From NCBI GenBank assembly GCA_029288515.1, contig JARIHB010000134.1, positions 1 through 9,648 on the forward strand: a DNA stretch of 9,648 bases, read 5' to 3'. Shown in pieces: positions 5,850 through 9,648 of the stretch. Within the stretch, counting starts at the first letter, position 1; each line of letters begins with the position of its first letter. The translations under genes were made by a program, and so were the position numbers. The DNA comes from Candidatus Saccharimonadota bacterium. GTDB lineage: Bacteria > Patescibacteriota > Saccharimonadia > Saccharimonadales > UBA4665. The notes under the pieces are model-generated. The model was given only the letters and a program-made list of their open reading frames with translations. It was not told the DNA's origin and ran no database searches.

Positions 5850-6386
5850 ATGCTTGCCGCACTTACAACCTTAGCCCAGGATTATAATTATACGTACACC
5901 GCACCCACGGCGTTGTCGTCGGACCATTCGGGGGTCTCCGCGGGGCTTGTTATTGTTCTGTTGATTATCAGCCTCGTGCTGGGTATTGCGACTATTGCCG
6001 GCATGTGGAAGGTGTTTACTAAGGCAGGCAAGCCGGGTTGGGCGGCAATTGTCCCTATCTATAACCTCTACATTCTGCTTCAGATTGTGGGCCGCCCGAC
6101 GTGGTGGCTGCTCTTGCTTCTTTTGTCTTTCATCCCGTTTGTAGGTTCTATCGCGGTGCTAGTTGTTATGATTATTGTTTCCAACGATTTGTCGAAGTCA
6201 TTTGGCAAGGGCGTGGGCATGACTGTTGCCCAGGTTTTGGTGCCCTTTGTAGCCTACCCGATTTTGGGTTTCGGCAGCGCCAAGTATGGCGGCCCGTCGG
6301 TACCCCCGCAAAACGGAAATGGCGACCATCACAAGCCGACGGCATCAGCTGGCGACACGCCACCGCCAGCCACGCCAGCTGTTTAA
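5850..6386 (+). CDS. DUF5684-family membrane protein
   Basis: The 178-residue protein matches the DUF5684 pattern. After a short, possibly exported N-terminal stretch and a membrane helix at about 30-52 comes VFTKAGKPGWAAIVPIYN (55-72). This is followed by GRPTWW, hydrophobic helices at about 84-110 and 122-143, NDLSKSFGKG (112-121) and a FGSAKYGGP end (141-149). The last 30 residues are a hydrophilic Pro/Gly/Thr tail. The family is common in small-genome and Gram-positive bacteria and has no established function that I know of. The start is set by AAGGA at 5841-5845, with four bases before the ATG. It is followed after 31 bp by folD on the same strand, but folD seems to have its own promoter, so co-transcription is possible and not required. 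Confidence 0.8.
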   Translation: MLAALTTLAQDYNYTYTAPTALSSDHSGVSAGLVIVLLIISLVLGIATIAGMWKVFTKAGKPGWAAIVPIYNLYILLQIVGRPTWWLLLLLLSFIPFVGSIAVLVVMIIVSNDLSKSFGKGVGMTVAQVLVPFVAYPILGFGSAKYGGPSVPPQNGNGDHHKPTASAGDTPPPATPAV

Positions 6387-6410
6387 GAACACCGGTACAT
6401 CTGTTACAAT
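6382..6410 (+). promoter_or_regulatory. promoter of folD, predicting a leaderless transcript
   Basis: TTTAAG (6382-6387), a 17-base spacer and TACAAT (6405-6410) fit a sigma70-type promoter. The GTG start of folD lies at 6418, only seven bases after the -10 box, where transcription itself should begin. No ribosome site is present before the GTG. Confidence 0.5.
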
Positions 6411-6417
6411 ACAGCCT

Positions 6418-7233
6418 GTGAAATCGCTTAACGGCAAAGAACTGGCTGCCTACATAAAGGAGCGCCAAGCACACGACGTGCGGGCGCTCCGTCAGGCTTG
6501 GCATACGCTTCCAAAGCTGGCGATTGTGGCAACTATCGACCACCCGACCATTAATGTGTACATGCGCATGAAGCAACGCTATGGCGCCGATCTGTTGGTG
6601 GACGTGGGTATACACAAGGTTCCCCAGGCTAAGGCCCCGGCGCTTATCAAACAGTTAAATGCCGACGAAACAGTGCATGGCATTATCGTGCAGCTGCCGC
6701 TTGAGCATCCGGAAGAAACAGAGACGCTCGTGAACCTTGTGGCTCCGGAAAAAGACGTTGACGCGCTTGGTAAAGAGGCACAGTTCGATCCCGCAACACC
6801 GATGGCTATCCTGTGGTTGCTGGCCGGCTATAACGTTGACCTGCACGGCAAGCGGGTGCTGTTGATCGGCCGTGGCAAGCTGGTGGGCGCACCACTGGAG
6901 CGCATGCTCCTGGCTTCGGGTATAGAAGTGAGCGTCGCCGACCGTTCAACCGGCGACCTCAAAGCTGAAGCATTACAAGCAGATGTTATTATTACGGCTA
7001 CTGGCAGTCCGGCGATCCTTTATCCGGATATGATCAAACAGGGTGCGGTGGTAGTTGACGCCGGTGTGGCCGGCGAAGAAGGTAAAACCGTCGGCGACGT
7101 GGCGCCTGAGGTATATGAACGTGATGATCTTACGATTACACCGGTGAAGGGCGGAGTAGGGCCGCTTACGGTGTGCGCGCTCTTCGACAACGTTATTCGG
7201 GCTGCGCGGCGGGTTTCTCAAGGCCGGCAGTAA
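6418..7233 (+). CDS. folD: bifunctional methylenetetrahydrofolate dehydrogenase/cyclohydrolase
   Basis: FolD oxidises 5,10-methylene-THF to methenyl-THF with NADP and hydrolyses this to 10-formyl-THF in the cytoplasm, supplying one-carbon units. Read from GTG 6418 it is 271 residues, slightly shorter than the usual 280-290. The motifs are in order: VYMRMK with Y48 and catalytic K52; VQLPLE (91-96) and EKDVDA (111-116); GKRVLLIGRGKLVG (144-157), the NADP-binding loop with RGK in place of the usual RS; TATGSP (193-198); DAGV (214-217); and TPVKGGVGPLT (241-251), where Lys replaces the usual second Pro. The PCTP motif is PATP here. The frame is open upstream to 6286, but that stretch overlaps the DUF5684 gene and is not FolD-like. 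The 3' end overlaps the convergent murL gene by 41 bp. Confidence 0.93.
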   Translation: MKSLNGKELAAYIKERQAHDVRALRQAWHTLPKLAIVATIDHPTINVYMRMKQRYGADLLVDVGIHKVPQAKAPALIKQLNADETVHGIIVQLPLEHPEETETLVNLVAPEKDVDALGKEAQFDPATPMAILWLLAGYNVDLHGKRVLLIGRGKLVGAPLERMLLASGIEVSVADRSTGDLKAEALQADVIITATGSPAILYPDMIKQGAVVVDAGVAGEEGKTVGDVAPEVYERDDLTITPVKGGVGPLTVCALFDNVIRAARRVSQGRQ

Positions 7234-8506
7234 GGTACGTATACATTTCTGGCGGCATGTGATGGCTGGCTAGCTTGCGGTAGTCGTAATCATCTGGCAA
7301 CTCAAACTGGTAGCGTTTTGCGAGCTCGGGGTATGTTTTTTGGGCCAGGCGCATGGCGCTGCGACTCTCTTTTATTTCACCTACGCAATCCAACGGTTTG
7401 CCGCCCTCAATGCCAAGCAGTTGCCGGTACAGCGGTTCCAGCTCCGGATCTAAGAGCAGATTTTTGCCGCCCCACAGCGGTGTCAACTGGTCTTCCGGAA
7501 TGAATGGTGACAGTACAAGATATACAAACGCGCACTTGGGGCATGTGCCGCACCACGACATGTGATCGCTGGTGTGCACAAAGGCGCGGTTACACGAGCT
7601 GAAGACGTCCTTGTACGTCTCGAAGCTGTTCCGTGCGAATAACTCTGCAATGTACATCTCGCTTAACGGCCGCAGGAACGAATAGTAGCGCAACTCCTCA
7701 CCGAACAAGTGTTGAAGCACTTTCTGAAAGTCATCTTCAAACTCCTGGGACTTAGAGTACTGATGATTAATCTCTACGCCATTATAGGTAAAGTCTGGCT
7801 CGTTAGCAGACTGTTCATTGGACACCACTACATCCTGTTTGCCAGCCAGCACGGCGCCTACGATACCTGCGCAGGCTAAGATGGCAGAGATAGGCACATG
7901 GCCGCTCATCGAGCCATGTTCGCGCAGGCTTATTAATTGGGGATCCCAGGTGCGCTCCGCCCAATAGTGCGGCAGCCCAATGCGGTCTACCAGCGGTTGC
8001 AGCTGGGCCCGATGGCCGACACTCCACGTGGCGAGGGCGGGTACGTGTGGTCGTAATAGGTCAACCGTCACTAATGAGTCTTTACCGCCTCCCAGTCCTA
8101 CCAACATGCCATTGCCCGGTGTTTTGCTGTGCACGGGTGCAATCGACTGCATGGTAGTTGGGAAGGTGACAGGCGTGTGCGGGTCAAGCTTATTTACATA
8201 CCAAAATTCCCCCAGCCCGCGCTGGTATGTCTTGCTAAAGAAATGCGCCATAAACGGGTCGAGCTCACCCTGATTGACGACGATCTCGCCAGGCAGATAC
8301 AGCTTGTAGTACGATACGCCAACCATAAAGAATAAGAGCTGAAAAGCTTTGTCGAGAACAACCGGATCGTAGGCGACAAACTCAAAGTCGTATCGGAATG
8401 TTTCGGTAAAATGTAGTTCGTCATCCAGACGGTAGTGCAGTGATACTGTTTTTGATGACTCGTCGAAGGCGTAATTGTCGAAGATAAACTGCTTGTAACG
8501 ACTCAT
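7193..8506 (-). CDS. murL: UDP-MurNAc-L-Ala-L-Glu epimerase
   Basis: MurL inverts the terminal L-Glu of UDP-MurNAc-L-Ala-L-Glu to D-Glu using ATP, so that D-Glu enters peptidoglycan without a free-glutamate racemase. The 437-residue length fits the family. Visible landmarks are a PP-loop-like ATP site GLGGGKDSLVT (137-147), the SNEQSANEP and EINHQYSKSQEFEDDF block (229-260), and a CGTCPKC motif (319-325) within a conserved His/Trp/Cys-rich stretch. It starts with ATG inside the stop of murD2 (ATGA, 4-bp overlap). An AGGAGA site lies about 13 bases upstream, inside murD2, so translation is probably coupled. The C-terminal tail is encoded opposite the end of folD. The pairing with a MurD2-type ligase strongly supports the call. 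Confidence 0.88.
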   Translation of the reverse strand: MSRYKQFIFDNYAFDESSKTVSLHYRLDDELHFTETFRYDFEFVAYDPVVLDKAFQLLFFMVGVSYYKLYLPGEIVVNQGELDPFMAHFFSKTYQRGLGEFWYVNKLDPHTPVTFPTTMQSIAPVHSKTPGNGMLVGLGGGKDSLVTVDLLRPHVPALATWSVGHRAQLQPLVDRIGLPHYWAERTWDPQLISLREHGSMSGHVPISAILACAGIVGAVLAGKQDVVVSNEQSANEPDFTYNGVEINHQYSKSQEFEDDFQKVLQHLFGEELRYYSFLRPLSEMYIAELFARNSFETYKDVFSSCNRAFVHTSDHMSWCGTCPKCAFVYLVLSPFIPEDQLTPLWGGKNLLLDPELEPLYRQLLGIEGGKPLDCVGEIKESRSAMRLAQKTYPELAKRYQFELPDDYDYRKLASHHMPPEMYTYLTAGLEKPAAQPE

Positions 8507-9648
8507 AGGGCGTGCACCGTCTCCTTGAATGCCTGGCCGCGTACCTCAAAATTTTTAAACATGTCGAAGCTGGCAAAGCCAGGCGACAGCACCACGGCAT
8601 CGCCTGGCTTGGCAAGCGCGCGGGCTTCGGCAACAATCTGCGGCATCTCTTTAGCGGTGCTTATATGGAAGCCGTTATAGCCGGCATGCTGGAACGCTTC
8701 AGCCACGCGGGCTGCGCTTTGGCCAATCAGCAATACAGCGCGGACATCAGTGCGTTTGTGTACGTTGCGTGCAAATTCCTCAAGCGGCAGCATACGCTCG
8801 TAACCGCCCACAATGACTACTTTATGGCCGGGGATAGCAGCGATCGCCGCTTCGGTAGCATATGGATCGCTGGCAAATGAGTCGTTATAGTAGCGGACTT
8901 TATCTAATTCACGTACTAATTCTAATCGGTGGGGCAGCCCGCTAAATGTAGTAAGCACCCGGCGGATCGCATCTCGCGCTCGCGTGGCCTGCCACACGGC
9001 CGTAACCGCGGCACATACATTCTGCCAGTTATGCGCGCCTAATAGTTTGAGGTCGGATGTTTTGCACAACACCGTTTGGTCGATCATTACGTTATCTTCA
9101 TGTATATAAGCGCCCGGCTCGTCGTAGTAAGCGATTTTGTCGCCTGGGCTTACGCTGGCGATTTTATGCGACATGACGTTATTGGCGTAATAAATAGCCA
9201 CATCCTTGGGGCCTTGGTGGGCAAACATATTCGACTTTGAATGGTAATAATCGGCTTCGTTACCATGCCAGTCAAGGTGTTCGGGCTGTACCATGAGGCA
9301 TACACCAATATGGGGGCTGTATTTGATGTCGTATAGCATAAAGCTGGACAATTCCAAGACTACCCAGCTGTCAGGCGTTAATTGGTCCAGGAAAGTGAGC
9401 GGCGGTATGCCGAAATTGCCGCCGATAAACGCCTGCTTGCCGGCAGCTTCCAGCATAGCCTTGATAAGCATCGAGGTTGTGCCTTTGCCCTTGGTGCCGG
9501 TTACGCCAATGATATTCTTGGTTGGCGATACTCGCATGAATTCGTTAATGACAGTAGTAATTTTGTCGCGTACGCCAGGGTTTTTAGCCAGGATAGTGTC
9601 TGGGTGAATGCTGGCGGTGCGCACGATAATATCAAAGCGGTCCAGATT
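8503..9648 (-). CDS. murD2: UDP-MurNAc-L-Ala--L-glutamate ligase, MurD2 type (5' end outside window)
   Basis: This Mur ligase joins glutamate to UDP-MurNAc-L-Ala with ATP. The frame stays open to the right edge (381 visible residues). A GTG at 9624 is not the likely start, because LDRFDIIVRTASIHPD around it matches the end of the N-terminal MurD domain, so roughly the first 60-70 residues are outside. In visible numbering the motifs are GTKGKGTT (51-58, ATP loop), EHLDWH (123-128), SKSNMF with the likely carbamylated K138, HNWQN (206-210), LPHRLE (238-243), NDSFASDP (255-262) and SPGFASFD (355-362). GTKGK in place of the GTNGK of ordinary MurD, and the overlap with murL, point to the L-glutamate-specific MurD2. 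Plain MurD remains possible from sequence alone. Confidence 0.85.
   Translation of the reverse strand, partial: NLDRFDIIVRTASIHPDTILAKNPGVRDKITTVINEFMRVSPTKNIIGVTGTKGKGTTSMLIKAMLEAAGKQAFIGGNFGIPPLTFLDQLTPDSWVVLELSSFMLYDIKYSPHIGVCLMVQPEHLDWHGNEADYYHSKSNMFAHQGPKDVAIYYANNVMSHKIASVSPGDKIAYYDEPGAYIHEDNVMIDQTVLCKTSDLKLLGAHNWQNVCAAVTAVWQATRARDAIRRVLTTFSGLPHRLELVRELDKVRYYNDSFASDPYATEAAIAAIPGHKVVIVGGYERMLPLEEFARNVHKRTDVRAVLLIGQSAARVAEAFQHAGYNGFHISTAKEMPQIVAEARALAKPGDAVVLSPGFASFDMFKNFEVRGQAFKETVHAL

Noticed and set aside
6286..6417. N-terminal extension of folD to an upstream ATG
   Set aside because: These 44 codons overlap the DUF5684 gene in another frame, are Arg/Thr-rich and do not resemble FolD. 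The FolD-like sequence starts at the GTG at 6418.
6172..6615. Minus-strand open frame of 147 codons
   Set aside because: It is opposite the DUF5684 gene and folD, both clearly coding; no domain is visible.
9624..9624. GTG at 9624 as the start of the Mur ligase
   Set aside because: The frame continues to the window edge and the sequence around it matches the interior of the N-terminal MurD domain, so the gene is truncated by the window.
1..9648. CRISPR array, rRNA genes or intact insertion sequences
   Set aside because: No regularly spaced repeats, rRNA-like sequence or transposase motifs were found.

Overview
The window looks like a piece of chromosome from a candidate phyla radiation bacterium, most likely a Saccharibacteria (TM7) relative. 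The reasons are the compact layout, the standard genetic code, the small membrane-anchored proteins, the DUF5684-type membrane protein, the Patescibacteria-like recombinase tail, and the MurD2/MurL route for D-glutamate in peptidoglycan. This assignment is an inference from gene content, not from a marker-gene tree.

Left part (1-2436). A membrane-anchored protein read leftward is cut by the window edge (1-566). Next to it is a 546-residue SAMHD1-like HD-domain protein (655-2295, minus) in which the histidine of the HD doublet is replaced by serine. It has a clear extended -10 promoter (2372-2399), which abuts a strong intrinsic terminator hairpin (2399-2436).

Middle part (about 2445-5639). 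Three minus-strand genes probably form an operon: a secreted, membrane-anchored amidase with an SH3-like region (3423-4673), followed by two small membrane proteins (3031-3399 and 2465-2983). Behind the amidase lie two broken genes: a frameshifted HEPN (Apea-like) relic and the tail of a large serine recombinase. The recombinase tail runs into the 3' end of a tRNA-Lys(CUU) gene (5630-5706, minus). An 11-bp copy of the tRNA 3' end (acceptor arm, discriminator, CCA, plus one base) occurs at 2445-2455 in the same orientation. It lies 8 bp from the terminator hairpin, which would be the natural tRNA terminator if the intervening 3.2 kb were removed. I read this as a small, partly decayed integrative island at tRNA-Lys whose cargo is a cell-wall hydrolase cassette.

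Right part (5850-9648) looks like core genome. It holds a DUF5684 membrane protein (plus), folD (plus, GTG start, apparently leaderless) and, convergent with folD and overlapping its 3' end by 41 bp, murL and murD2 (minus, 4-bp ATGA overlap). MurD2 adds L-Glu to UDP-MurNAc-L-Ala and MurL inverts that residue to D-Glu, so the pair replaces glutamate racemase plus ordinary MurD. murD2 runs off the right edge.
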